Part shown: positions 23,101 through 35,057 of the stretch, in pieces
How the letters are laid out: each line of letters begins with the position of its first letter
How positions within the stretch are numbered: the first letter of the stretch is position 1
NCBI RefSeq assembly: GCF_964340395.1
Contig: NC_135568.1
Location: 19,036,248-19,091,247, forward strand
DNA length: 55,000 nucleotides
From: Glandiceps talaboti
Lineage: Eukaryota; Hemichordata; Enteropneusta; Spengelidae
Direction of reading: 5' to 3'
Program-made: the position numbers and the translations under genes
Notes under the pieces: model-generated
Seen by the model: the letters and a program-made list of their open reading frames with translations, nothing else
The model's database searches: none
What the model was told of the DNA's origin: nothing

Positions 23101-24286
23101 TGTAGCCACTACATACAAGACACTACAAAGTGTGACCACTACATACCAGACATTACAAAGTGTGACCACTATATACCAGACACTACAAAGTGTGACCACT
23201 ACATACAAGACACTACAAAGTGTGACCACTACATACCAGACACTACAAAGTGTGACCACTGTATAGCAGACAATACAAAGTGTGACCAGTACATACCAGA
23301 CACTACAAAGTGTGACCATTACATACCAGACACTACAAAGTGTGACCACTGCATACCAAACACTACAAAGTGTGACCACTACTGCATACCAGACACTACA
23401 AAGTGTGACCACTACATACCAGACACTACAAAGTGTGACCACTACATACCAGACACTACAAAGTGTGACCACTACATACCAGACACTACAAAGTGTGACC
23501 ACTATATACCTGACACTACAAAGTGTGACCACTACATACCAGACACTACAAAGTGTGACCACTACATACCAGACATTACAAAGTATGACCACTACTACAT
23601 ACCAGACACTACAAAGTGTGACCACTACATACCAGACACTACAAAGTGTGACCACTACATACCAGACACTACAAAGTGTGACCACTATATACCAGACACT
23701 ATAAAGTGTGACCACTATATACCAGACACTACAAAGTGTAGCCACTACTTACCAGACACTATAAAGTGTGACCACTATATACCAGACACTACAAAGTGTA
23801 ACCACTACATACCAGACACTATAAAGTGTGACCAGTACATACCGGACACTACAAAGTGTAGCCACTACATACCAGACACTACAAAGTGTGACCACTACAT
23901 ACCAGACATTACAAAGTGTGACCACTATATACCAGACACTACAAAGTGTGACCACTACATACCAGACACTACAAAGTGTGACCACTACATACCGGACACT
24001 ACAAAGTGTGACCACTACTACATACTAGACACTACAAAGTGTGACCACTACATACCAGACACTATAAAGTGTAGCCACTACATACCAGACACTACAAAGT
24101 GTGACCACTACATACCAGACACTACATAGTGTGACCACTACATACCAGACACTATAAAGTGTGACCACTACATACCAGACACTATAAAGTGTGACCACTA
24201 CATACCAGACACTACAAAGTGTAGCCACTACATACCAGACACTACAAAGTGTGACCATTACATTCCAGACACTACAAGGTGTGATG
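20160..24286. repeat. 30-bp minisatellite, about 137 copies, with higher-order repeats
   Basis: Units read 'gaccactacataccagacac' plus 'tacaaagtgt'. Marker variants recur in order 720 bp apart ('ccaggcac' at 21045 and 21765; 'acatagtgt' at 21172 and 21892; 'taccaaacac' at 21281 and 22001). A second long duplication links 22447 and 23381 ('actgcatacc'). In each unit 'acact-acaa-agtgt' can form a small hairpin. The 30-bp period keeps frames open, giving a 1195-codon minus-strand frame (20158-23745) with no domain, which I reject as a gene. Confidence 0.95.
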
Positions 24287-24530
24287 AGCTTTGTTGCTAT
24301 GTTGACTTAGTGACTTCTGATTGTACGTTAGGGTAATCATTATGGCTGATAATCTTTGTGCCCTATATTGTTTGATGTCAACAGTATTGGAAATATGTAA
24401 CACTACCAAGTTCAAATAAAACCTGGAGTTCCCTATTCCAAGTTTAGGTAACAAGTGGTAGAAACCCCCACCCCCACCATAAACAAAAACAAATAATTAT
24501 CATGTTAATTTGTCGTTTTCATCATCCTAG
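24287..24530. other. Unique end of intron 8
   Basis: AT-rich sequence with a C-rich patch ('cccccacccccaccat') and the acceptor of exon 9. Nothing else was recognised. Confidence 0.5.
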
Positions 24531-24572
24531 GGAGTTGTTTTACCAGGTATACATGGTCCACCAGGTGAAAAG
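24531..24572 (+). CDS. Collagen exon 9 (14 residues)
   Basis: Encodes GVVLPGIHGPPGEK. The first Gly is followed by four residues before the next Gly (GVVLP), a short imperfection of the kind seen in non-fibrillar collagens; the rest is regular. Acceptor 'tcatcatcctag' ends at 24530; donor 'gtaagt' at 24573. Phase 0 on both sides. Confidence 0.9.
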
Positions 24573-24854
24573 GTAAGTCATTCTCTAATTACAAAATAAA
24601 AGTACAATTTGAGATTAAATCACTTTTTTTCCATGCATTTTGTAGATGTATGGAAAGTAATTTCATTTGGATAGATGTGGTGTCCACTCACAATCTGTAC
24701 TGTGTGTTGTACCACCTTCACATATTGTGATTATCAAGACATGTTACACTACCAAATTCACATTCAAGGAATAACCAAAACCTCATATTTCATGTCTATA
24801 AGAAGCCCTTGAAAAGGTCCATTTGATTGGAAGTGATGTAATAACTGTCTTATA

Positions 24855-24892
24855 GAATGAATGAATGAATGAATGAATGAATGAATGAATGA
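24855..24892. repeat. (GAAT)n microsatellite
   Basis: About nine perfect copies of a 4-bp unit. Confidence 0.95.
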
Positions 24893-25093
24893 AGTTTATT
24901 TCACAAAATAAGCTACACTTTCAATGAAACATATACAAATATACAAAATGGATACAAAAGAAATACATAATTGTTATCTGATGTGTGGACCATGGAAATA
25001 GTTCAGCGGAACTAGTCTTGGTCATGGCCCATACAGTTTTCTTCATTTAAAATCAATAATGGGATGCAACAAACTTTCAGAAGAAAAGTAAAT

Positions 25094-25290
<197 letters not shown>

Positions 25291-25668
25291 ACAAATATGC
25301 ATGCACTTCTATATATATAACTCAATAATGTAAAGTGCTTAAAATATCAGGACAGTAAAGAAAATACTGAACAAATGTACACACATTGATATATACATAT
25401 ACATGTATACACATAACTCGCCAATGAAAAGTGCTTATAATACAAGGACAGTATAGATGAAGTTGGAATCAATACAAATGCAACAAAATCAAGTTATAAT
25501 ATTTAAATGCTAAAGAGAAAAGATTTGCAGCAATGCAAGGGTTGGAAATAGTGAGTCATGGAGTACTTAAAATATTATTTCTTAGTTCATACTTTTTCTT
25601 TGGTAGCAGAATTAGAATGAAGTGATGAACTGATTTTTCAATGTTTTTGTGGATATATTATATTATAG

Positions 25669-25761
25669 GGAGAACAAGGTGTATGTTTGCCATCAGATTG
25701 CAGATCACCAATTATTCAAGATCCTCCTGGTCTACCATCATTACCAGGAATACCAGGATTT
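25669..25761 (+). CDS. Collagen exon 10: interruption with a cysteine pair (31 residues)
   Basis: Starts GEQGVCLPSDCRSPIIQDPP, then GLPSLPGIPGF. Residues 5-20 are non-helical and carry Cys6 and Cys11 in the pattern C-x4-C, the only cysteines in the 496 residues seen. Cysteines in collagen interruptions usually form interchain disulfides that fasten the three chains, or join trimers. The last residues GF continue into Asn of exon 11 to complete a triplet. Acceptor 'tatattatag' ends at 25668; donor 'gtaagt' at 25762. Phase 0. The 58-bp array begins about 14 nt after the donor. Confidence 0.91.
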
Positions 25762-25775
25762 GTAAGTTATTTGTA

Positions 25776-28133
25776 ATCATATGTGATTTACCAGACATCT
25801 AATTTATACAATGTAATCATTGAATGGCATATGTGATTTACCAGACATCTAATTTATACAATGTAATGATGTAATCATTGAATGGCATATGTGATTTACC
25901 AGACATCTAATTTATACAATGTAACAATGTAATCATTGAATGGCATATGTGATTTACCAGACATCTAATTTATACAATGTAACGATGTAATCATTGAATG
26001 GCATATGTGATTTACCAGACATCTAATTTATACAATGTAACGATGTAATCATTGAATGGCATATGTGATTTACCAGACATCTAATTTATACAATGTAACG
26101 ATGTAATCATTGAATGGCATATGTGATTTACCAGACATCTAATTTATACAATGTAACGATGTAATCATTGAATGGCATATGTGATTTACCAGACATCTAA
26201 TTTATACAATGTAATGATGTAATCATTGAATGGCATATGTGATTTACCAGACATCTAATTTATACAACGTAATGATGTAATCATTGAATCGCATATGTGA
26301 TTTACCCGACATCTAATTTATACAAAGTAACAATGTAATAATTGATTGAATGGCATATGTGATTTACCAGACATGTAATTTATATAATGTAACAATATAA
26401 TCATTGAATGGCATATGTGATTTACCCGACATCTAATTTATACAAAGTAACAATGTAATCATTGAATGGCATATATGATTTACCAGACATCTAATTTATA
26501 CAACGTAATGATGTAATCATTGAATGGCATATGTGATTTACCAGACATCTAATTTATACAATGTAATGATGTAATCATTGAATGGCATATGTGATTTACC
26601 ACACATCTAATTTATACAATGTAATGATGTAATCATTGAATGGCATATGTGATTTACCAGACATCTAATTTATACAATGTAATCATTGAATGGCATATGT
26701 GATTTACCAGACATCTAATTTATACAATGTAATGATGTAATCATTGAATGGCAAATGTGATTTACCAGACATCTAATTTATACAACGTAATCATTGAATG
26801 GCATATGTGATTTACCAGACATCTAATTTATACAATGTAATGATGTAATCATTGAATGGCGTATGTGATTTACCAGACATCTAATTTATACAATGTGACA
26901 ATGTAATCATTGAATGGCATATATGATTTACCAGACATCTAATTTATACAATGTAACAATGTAATCATTGAATGGCATATATGATTTACCAGACATCTAA
27001 TTTATACAACGTAATGATGTAATCATTGAATGGCATATATGATTTACCAGACATCTAATTTATACAATGTAATGATGTAATCATTGAATGGCGTATGTGA
27101 TTTACCAGACATCTAATTTATATAATGTAATGATGTAATCATTGAATGGCGTATGTGATTTACCAGACATCTAATTTATACAATGTAATGATGTAATCAT
27201 TGAATGGCGTATGTGATTTACCAGACATCTAATTTATATAATGTAATGATGTAATCATTGAATGGCATATGTGATTTACCAGACATCTAATTTATACAAT
27301 GTAACAATGTAATCATTGAATGGCATATATGATTTACCAGACATCTAATTTATACAACGTAATGATGTAATCATTGAATGGCATATGTGATTTACCAGAC
27401 ATCTAATTTATACAATGTAATGATGTAATCATTGAATGGCATATGTGATTTACCAGACATCTAATTTATACAATGTAATGATGTAATCATTGAATGGCGT
27501 ATGTGATTTACCAGACATCTAATTTATACAATGTAACAATGTAATCATTGAATGGCATATGTGATTTACCAGACATCTAATTTATATAATGTAATGATGT
27601 AATCATTGAATGGCATATATGATTTACCAGACATCTAATTTATACAACGTAATGATGTAATCATTGAATGGCATATATGATTTACCAGACATCTAATTTA
27701 TACAATGTAACAATGTAATCATTGAATGGCATATGTGATTTACCAGACATCTAATTTATACAACGTAATGATGTAATCATTGAATGGCATATGTGATTTA
27801 CCAGACATCTAATTTATACAACGTAATGATGTAATCATTGAATGGCATATATGATTTACCAGACATCTAATTTATACAATGTAACAATGTAATCATTGAA
27901 TGGCATATGTGATTTACCAGACATCTAATTTATATAATGTAATGATGTAATCATTGAATGGCATATGTGATTTACCAGACATCTAATTTATATAATGTAA
28001 TGATGTAATCATTGAATGGCATATATGATTTACCAGACATCTAATTCATACAATGTAATGATGTAATCATTGAATGGCATATATGATTTACCAGACATCT
28101 AATTTATACAATGTAACAATGTAATCATTGAAT
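25776..28133. repeat. 58-bp minisatellite, about 41 copies, starting just past the exon 10 donor
   Basis: Units contain 'attgaatggcatatgtgatt', 'taccagacatctaattta' and 'tacaatgtaatgatgtaatc'. The period is 58 bp (26051 to 26109), with 49-bp variants lacking 'gatgtaatg'. The first partial unit, 'catatgtgatttaccag', follows the exon 10 donor within about 14 nt. Single-base variants ('gcgtatgtg', 'gcatatatg', 'aacgtaatg') are shuffled along the array. Confidence 0.94.
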
Positions 28134-28610
28134 GTTGATAGAGTACAAGTATTTGTCTCCAAGTGTACTTCACTTGTTCAAGGGTACATGGACGTCTTTG
28201 AGGATTTTACTGTCTATTTCAGTGGGATGCTGATGTGTCCAACCATGCATTTGCCTGAATGAATAAACAAACAAAAGTTTTCTTCTTTTCCATAACTAGG
28301 TTGTTTGTCAGATATATATGCACTGTTGTTTGGCATTTGAACATGCCAATGTACATTACCTACAAATTCCATGCCCATGTACATTACCTGCAAATTCAAT
28401 AACTATGACAAAGTGTGCAAGTTCAAAGTGAAATTACTTACTTTTGATGTAGCCATGGCATGTAATGTTACAAATACATTTGACTGGTATTTCCAGACAA
28501 AGTGACTAAATGTGTGCACCATGATGTTTATTACTGATAAGTTTTAGAGTAACTTCACTGAAATCTGCCACTGTTGTTAATGTGGAGATAAACTTGCAAG
28601 TCATAATCAG
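28134..28610. other. Intron 10 between arrays, no gene seen
   Basis: Unique AT-rich sequence with a short local duplication ('atgtacattacctacaaattc' type phrases near 28350 and 28380). A 61-codon minus frame has no recognisable features. Confidence 0.45.
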
Positions 28611-28860
28611 ACAACATCTATGTAAACATGGTATGTCTACAACATCTATGTAAACATGGTATGTCTACAACATCTATGTAAACATGGTATGTCTTCAACA
28701 TCTATGTAAACATGGTATGTCTACAACATCTATGTAAACATGGTATGTCTACAACATCTATGTAAACATGGTATGTCTACAACATCTATGTAAACATGGT
28801 ATGTCTTCAACATCTATGTAAACATGGTATGTCTACAACATCTATGTAAACATGGTATAT
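28611..28860. repeat. 28-bp minisatellite, about 9 copies
   Basis: Units read 'acaacatctatgtaaacatg' plus 'gtatgtct'; period 28 bp. It ends about 70 bp before exon 11. Confidence 0.94.
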
Positions 28861-28929
28861 TTTAAAAAATCTGCAAATATGTCTTCACTGGACCAATAAT
28901 TATATTTTGTTTGATTATTTTTTTTTCAG

Positions 28930-28950
28930 AATGGCAGTGATGGAGAAAAG
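28930..28950 (+). CDS. Collagen microexon 11 (7 residues)
   Basis: Encodes NGSDGEK, 21 nt. It completes the triplet GFN begun in exon 10 and adds GSD and GEK. Acceptor 'attattttttttcag' ends at 28929; donor 'gtatgg' at 28951 is moderate. Phase 0. Its size is at the low end for spliceosomal exons, but the reading frame and the helix phase are exactly maintained with both neighbours, which supports it. Confidence 0.82.
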
Positions 28951-29080
28951 GTATGGGTGGTTTTTGGTTGCATTCCTCTTTGTTTCTCATCCCCATTATT
29001 TCAACCATGTCTCATATTTCCAATAACAGAACAATTTGTTCTCAATCCTAATTAATAGGACAGTTTTAACTCAATGAAGT

Positions 29081-29663
29081 GTCCATAAACTTGTAAACCA
29101 TCAATGAAACTGCACACAAACTTGTTAACCATCAATGAAACTGTCCACAAACTTGTAAACCATCAATGAAACTGCACACAAACTTGTTAACCATCAATGA
29201 AACTGCACACAAACTTGTTAACCATCAATGAAACTGCACACAAACTTGTTAACCATCAATGAAACTGCACACAAACTTGTTAACCATCAATGAAACTGCA
29301 CACAAACTTGTTAACCATCAATGAAACTGCACACAAACTTGTTAACCATCAATGAAACTGTCCACAAACTTGTAAACCATCAATGAAACTGTCCACAATC
29401 TTGTTAACCATCAATGAAACTGTCCACAAACTTGTTAACCATCAATGAAACTGCACACAAACTTGTTAACCATCAATGAAACTGTCCACAAACTTGTTAA
29501 CCATCAATGAAACTGCACACAAACTTGTTAACCATCAATGAATCTGTCCACAATCTTGTTAACCATCAATGAAACTGTCCACAATCTTGTTAACCATCAA
29601 TGAAACTGCACACAAACTTGTTAACCATCAATGAATCTGTCCACAATCTTGTTAACCATTGTA
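29081..29663. repeat. 31-bp minisatellite, about 19 copies
   Basis: Units read 'aaacttgttaaccatcaatg' plus 'aaactgcacac', with 'gtccac' and 'aatcttg' variants. It lies in intron 11. Confidence 0.93.
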
Positions 29664-29756
29664 AAGACACTGCCTATCAAACAGTAACATGTGCTGACAC
29701 AAGACTTGTGTGCACCTGTTTTGCAGTAAAGTGTATATAACATAGTCATCTACACT

Positions 29757-30630
29757 CTAGACCCAGTCTCTTGGCCAGATCTTAAACAAAGTACCCTTCT
29801 GTTCTTAGACCCAGTTTCTTGGCCAGATCTTGAACAAAGTACCCTTCTGTTCTTAGACCCAGTTTCTTGGCCAGATCTTGAACAAAGTACCCTTCTGTTC
29901 TTAGACCCAGTTTCTTGGCCAGATCTTGAACAAAGTACCCTTCTGTTCTTAGACCTAGTCTCTTGGCCAGATCTTGAACAAAGTACCCTTCTGTTCTTTG
30001 ACCCAGTTTCTTGGCCAGATCTTGAACAAAGTACCCTTCTGTTCTTAGACCCAGTTTCTTGGCCAGATCTTAAACGAAGTACCCTTCTGTTCTTAGACCC
30101 AGTTTCTTGGCCAGATCTTGAACAAAGTACCCTTCTGTTCTTAGACCCAGTTTCTTGGCCAGATCTTAAACAAAGTACCCTTCTGTTCTTAGACCTAGTC
30201 TCTTGGCCAGATCTTGAACAAAGTACCCTTCTGTTCTTAGACCCAGTTTCTTGGCCAGATCTTGAACAAAGTACCCTTCTGTTCTTAGACCCAGTTTCTT
30301 GGCCAGATCTTAAACGAAGTACCCTTCTGTTCTTAGACCCAGTTTCTTGGCCAGATCTTGAACAAAGTACCCTTCTGTTCTTAGACCCAGTTTCTTGGCC
30401 AGATCTTGAACAAAGTACCCTTCTGTTCTTAGACCCAGTTTCTTGGCCAGATCTTGAACAAAGTACCCTTCTGTTCTTAGACCCAGTTTCTCGGCCAGAT
30501 CTTAAACGAAGTACCCTTCTGTTTTTAGACCCAGTTTCTTGGCCAGATCTTAAACGAAGTACCCTTCTGTTCTTAGACCCAGTTTCTTGGCCAGATCTTG
30601 AACAAAGTACCCTTCTGTTCTTAGACCCAG
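29757..30630. repeat. 48-bp minisatellite, about 18 copies
   Basis: Units contain 'tcttagacccagtttcttgg', 'ccagatcttgaacaaagtac' and 'ccttctgt'; period 48 bp (29821 to 29869). Variants are 'cttaaacgaag' and 'acctagtctc'. It follows the 31-bp array after about 95 bp. Confidence 0.94.
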
Positions 30631-31179
30631 TCTTTAACCACTATGCTATGAAACAATTTATGAGAGAAATGAGCTTTCTATATTCCTTTTCTTCATTGCC
30701 ATGATCATGACTAACTAACTACATTACATAACAAGGCTGCATGCCGATAATGCCGAGTACTGTCGTAAACAACTAAAAAAACTTGTTGAATTCACAGTGT
30801 AATGTCATTATAGTATGCCTCTTTGCAGGTTAATGGTTTTAACAGGACAATCTTGGGGCAAATATATATTTTTTTTTATATTTTTAACTTGGTTTTGCCT
30901 TGGACAGAGAAACAGATGTTTACCCAAAATGTGTTCTGTTAAATCCAGTTAACAGGCAAAGAGGCATGTATAAATTTGAGATCACTTTTCAAGACATTAA
31001 CTTTGTGCAGTCAGATACTATCTGTCATTACTGTTTCATATACATGTATCTCCATTTAACCTGCAGTGGATTCTTGTGATGAGAATTTATTTTTAAGTTT
31101 TGAAGAATGTTGTATGATAAAGAAACATCTATAAACAACACAGTCATATCCAGTTGACAGTGTTTTAACTGTTATTCAG
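30631..31179. other. Unique end of intron 11
   Basis: Holds an A/T-rich patch near 30870. 'ggcaaagaggcatgtata' near 30955 is an inverted match to 'tatgcctctttgcag' near 30813, suggesting a small fold-back sequence. No gene is seen. Confidence 0.45.
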
Positions 31180-31287
31180 GGTGAACGTGGACAGGCTGGT
31201 CTCCCAGGCATGCCAGGATTAAAAGGTGGAAGTGGATTACCAGGAGAAGTAGGTCCTAGGGGATTCCCAGGTGAACCAGGCAGACAG
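31180..31287 (+). CDS. Collagen exon 12 (36 residues)
   Basis: Twelve perfect triplets, from GERGQAGLPGMPGLKG to GFPGEPGRQ. Acceptor 'ttaactgttattcag' ends at 31179. The donor is CAG|GTAAGG at 31287/31288, an excellent match to the consensus. The exon's last bases 'cagacag' and the donor are repeated, as 'cagacaggtaagg', in every unit of the array that follows. The frame stays open past the donor to about 31482, but loses Gly-X-Y, so the exon ends at 31287. Confidence 0.93.
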
Positions 31288-32880
31288 GTAAGGAAGGACA
31301 AACCACCTAGAATACAGACAGGTAAGGACAGACCACCTAGAATACAGACAGGTAAGGACAGACCACGTAGAATACAGACAGGTAAGGACAAACCACCTAG
31401 AATACAGACAGGTAAGGACAGACCACCTAGAATACAGACAGGTAAGGACAGACCACCTAGAATACAGAATACAGACAGGTAAGGACAAACCACCTAGAAT
31501 ACAGACAGGTAAGGACAGACCACCTAGAATACAGACAGGTAAGGACAGACCACCTAGAATACAGACAGGTAAGGACAGACCACCTAGAATACAGAATACA
31601 GACAGGTAAGGACAGACCACCTAGAATACAGACAGGTAAGGACAGACCACCTAGAATACAGACAGGTAAGGACAGACCACCTAGAATACAGACAGGTAAG
31701 GACAGACCACCTAGAATACAGAATACAGACAGGTAAGGACAAACCACCTAGAATACAGACAGGTAAGGACAAACCACCTAGAATACAGAATACAGACAGG
31801 TAAGGACAGACCACCTAGAATACAGACAGGTAAGGACAGACCACCTAGAATACAGACAGGTAAGGACAGACCACCTAGAATACAGACAGGTAAGGACAGA
31901 CCACGTAGAATACAGAATACAGACAGGTAAGGACAAACCACCTAGAATACAGACAGGTAAGGACAGACCACCTAGAATACAGAATACAGACAGGTAAGGA
32001 CAAACCACCTAGAATACAGACAGGTAAGGACAAACCACCTAGAATACAGAATACAGACAGGTAAGGACAGACCACCTAGAATACAGACAGGTAAGGACAG
32101 ACCACGTAGAATACAGAATACAGACAGGTAAGGAGAGACCACCTAGAATACAGACAGGTAAGGAGAGACCACCTAGAATACAGAATACAGACAGGTAAGG
32201 ACAAACCACCTAGAATACAGACAGGTAAGGACAAACCACGTAGAATACAGAATACAGACAGGTAAGGACAAACCACCTAGAATACAGACAGGTAAGGACA
32301 AACCACGTAGAATACAGAATACAGACAGGTAAGGACAAACCATCTAGAATACAGACAGGTAAGGACAAACCACGTAGAATACAGAATACAGACAGGTAAG
32401 GACAGACCACCTAGAATACAGACAGGTAAGGAGAGACCACCTAGAATACAGACAGGTAAGGACAGACCACGTAGAATACAGAATACAGACAGGTAAGGAC
32501 AAACCACCTAGAATACAGACAGGTAAGGACAGACCACCTAGAATACAGAATACAGACAGGTAAGGACAAACCACCTAGAATACAGACAGGTAAGGACAAA
32601 CCACGTAGAATACAGAATACAGACAGGTAAGGACAAACCACCTAGAATACAGACAGGTAAGGACAGACCACCTAGAATACAGAATACAGACAGGTAAGGA
32701 CAAACCACGTAGAATACAGAATACAGACAGGTAAGGACAGACCACATAGAATACAGAATACAGACAGGTAAGGACAGACCACCTAGAATACAGAATACAG
32801 ACAGGTAAGGACAGACCACCTAGAATACAGACAGGTAAGGACAGACCACATAGAATACAGAATACAGACATGTAAGGACA
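31288..32880. repeat. 30/37-bp minisatellite, about 50 copies, each carrying a consensus splice donor
   Basis: The basic unit is 30 bp: 'acagacaggtaaggacagac' plus 'cacctagaat'. A 37-bp form has an extra 'aatacag' and becomes regular in the 3' two thirds. Each unit holds CAG|GTAAGG, the same nine bases as the exon 12 donor. The first interval after the true donor is 34 bp because of an extra 'aagg', so use of any of the next donors would shift the frame; after the first 37-bp unit a TAA is read in frame. A few late units have 'atgtaagg' or 'gtaaggagag'. Minus-strand frames of 66-127 codons are repeat by-products. Confidence 0.96.
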
Positions 32881-33214
32881 GGCCATTATACAAAGTGGAG
32901 ACATTGAGAAAAATTTGCGTATATTCTAGAGTGATCAAACTCTACTGTTTCATGTTTGCTATGCATTTGAAGTTGTCTGAGTATGTGTTAAAAATGTCAT
33001 GTTTCCTATGCATTTGAAGTTGCCTATTAAAGTGTGTGTTAAACATGTCACTTGAAATGTGTGAAACACCAAGGCAACATAATTTCTACTATGTATGCAT
33101 AAATCATACTTAATTCCTGTTTCTATGGTGACAAGGCAGTGTGTAAATTACATTCCTGTTTCTATGATGATTTATGGATGCAAATCATATTAATTCTTGT
33201 GTTTATGGTTACAG
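32881..33214. other. Unique end of intron 12
   Basis: Contains two loose local duplications ('catttgaagttg' near 32957 and 33010; 'attcctgtttctatg' near 33112 and 33150) and the exon 13 acceptor. No gene. Confidence 0.5.
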
Positions 33215-33295
33215 GGTCTAAAAGGAAGAGATGGAGACAACGGTGCTAAGGGTGAAGCTGGTACACCTGGTCTACAAGGGCCAGTTGGTCCACAG
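33215..33295 (+). CDS. Collagen exon 13 (27 residues)
   Basis: Nine perfect triplets, GLKGRDGDNGAKGEAG through GLQGPVGPQ. Acceptor 'gtttatggttacag' ends at 33214; donor CAG|GTGAGT at 33296. Phase 0 on both sides. The 81-nt length is a multiple of 9. Confidence 0.93.
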
Positions 33296-33390
33296 GTGAG
33301 TGTACTGACAAATGTCTGTGTGACCCATGGACAATAACAGTATGTATGTATGTATCTGTCAACTAAACAGCATTACTAGGTACGTCTATA

Positions 33391-34268
33391 TACAGTGTAT
33401 ATCAGTCATCTACTATACCTGAATAGATAGTGTATATATGTCATCTACTATACCTGAATAGATAGTGTATATCAGTCATCTACTATGCCTGAATAGATAG
33501 TGTATATATGTCATCTACTATACCTGAATAGATAGTGTATATATGTCATCTACTATACCTGAATAGATAGTGTATATCTGTCATCTACTATACCTGAATA
33601 GATAGTGTATATCTGTCATCTACTATACCTGAATAGATAGTGTATATATGTCATTTACTATACCTGAATAGATAGTGTATATCAGTCATCTACTATACCT
33701 GCATAGATAGTGTATATCAGTCATCTACTATACCTGAATAGATAGTATATATATGTCATCTACTATACCTGAATAGATAGTGTATATCTGTCATCTACTA
33801 TACCTGAATAGATAGTGTATATCTGTCATCTACTATACCTGAATAGATAGTATATATCAGTCATCTACTATACCTGAATAGATAGTGTATATCTGTCATC
33901 TACTATACCTGAATAGATAGTGTATATCAGTCATCTACTATACCTGAATAGATAGTGTATATTTGTCATCTACTATACCTGAATAGATAGTGTATATCAG
34001 TCATCTACTATACCTGAATAGATAGTGTATATCAGTCATCCACTATACCTGAATAGATAGTGTATATCAGTCATCTACTATACCTGAATAGATAGTGTAT
34101 ATCAGTCATCTACTATACCTGAATAGATAGTATATATCAGTCATCTACTATACCTGAATAGATAGTGTATATCTGTCATCTACTATACCTGAATAGATAG
34201 TATATATATATATATATATCTGTCATCTACTATACCTGAATAGATAGTATATATATATCTCATCTACT
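33391..34268. repeat. 35-bp minisatellite, about 25 copies
   Basis: Units read 'gatagtgtatatcagtcatc' plus 'tactatacctgaata'; period 35 bp. The third base block alternates 'atcag', 'atctg' and 'atatg'. Near 34200 one unit contains a (TA)n expansion. It lies in intron 13. Confidence 0.94.
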
Positions 34269-34422
34269 ATACCTATAAATAAAAGAGTCTACTAAATATT
34301 TCTGAAGTTTGAAGACATCTAGAATATTCAACTAAATGAACAAAGGAGCTGAATGGTCCATGGAAGATTTAAACAATATCGTACAAACAATCATTTTTGT
34401 GTAGTTAAAACACAGTTCAAGT

Positions 34423-34987
34423 GTGACGCTTAAGTATTACCCCAAACCTCAAGGCCGTAGGTAATATGAGGAAATACATATGAATGTACAAGAGTAATAA
34501 AATACATTGCAGTAAAATGTGCTTAAGTCTGTGTAAAATTCCACACTTTTTCCTCATGAGTTTATTTTATCAATAAGAACAGACCAAAAGAGATGTTTGT
34601 CTAATAGCATCCATACAAAAGAAACCACATCAATCTTCTTGATGAGTTCATCACTTCAAATAATATACCCAGATACATTTAGTCTATTTTTGCAACCCCT
34701 AAATATGATATAGTTTTCTTGCTTCTATTTGTAGTCATTTTATTTGCATGACACCAGAGTTTAATGTTGTTTAATTGAGAACAAGCTTTGTTCAGATCAA
34801 TGTACTCACAAGCAGAATAAGAATGAAAAAGTCAGCTTAGCATCATCTGCGAATAGACGGAAATCAAAGAAAGAGGATGAGTTTGGAAGATCATTTATAT
34901 AAATTAAAAACAGTATTGGACCTCGGACAGGACCCTGGATGACTCCATGGTGAATAGAACATGTTGCCAATGAGTAGCCATTTGACT
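34423..34987 (-). pseudogene. Non-LTR retrotransposon reverse-transcriptase relic
   Basis: On the minus strand, 34945 downwards reads GVIQGPVRGPILFLIYINDLP, a decayed form of the G-x-P-Q-G-S-x-L-G-P-x-L-F-x-x-Y-I-N-D-L core, followed by LFADDA (34839-34856), the catalytic F-A-D-D box. Further down come LNKACSQLNNIKLW with NKMTTNRSK, and near 34442-34465 ITYGLEVWGNT, the usual order in jockey/CR1-type elements. Stops and frameshifts break it (for example a TGA about 13 codons after FADD), so it is inactive. No 5' part, endonuclease or poly-A tail was seen. Recognition is by motif only. Confidence 0.8.
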
Positions 34988-35057
34988 TTACACATTAAGA
35001 ATAGATAGGGCATATCTATTATCTATTTTAAAATTTAACAATATTGTTTGATTGCAG

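Noticed and set aside
20158-23745. 1195-codon minus-strand frame rich in Val, Tyr, Cys and Trp
   Set aside because: By-product of the 30-bp repeat; no start context, domain or splice structure.
31288-31482. Extension of exon 12 through the array as a coding region (RKDKPPRIQTGKD repeats)
   Set aside because: It loses Gly-X-Y, ends in a TAA, and a consensus donor sits exactly where the helix stops. Kept only as possible mis-spliced product.
31176-32904. Many minus-strand frames of 66-127 codons (Leu/Cys/Ser-rich)
   Set aside because: Repeat shadows of the donor-bearing array.
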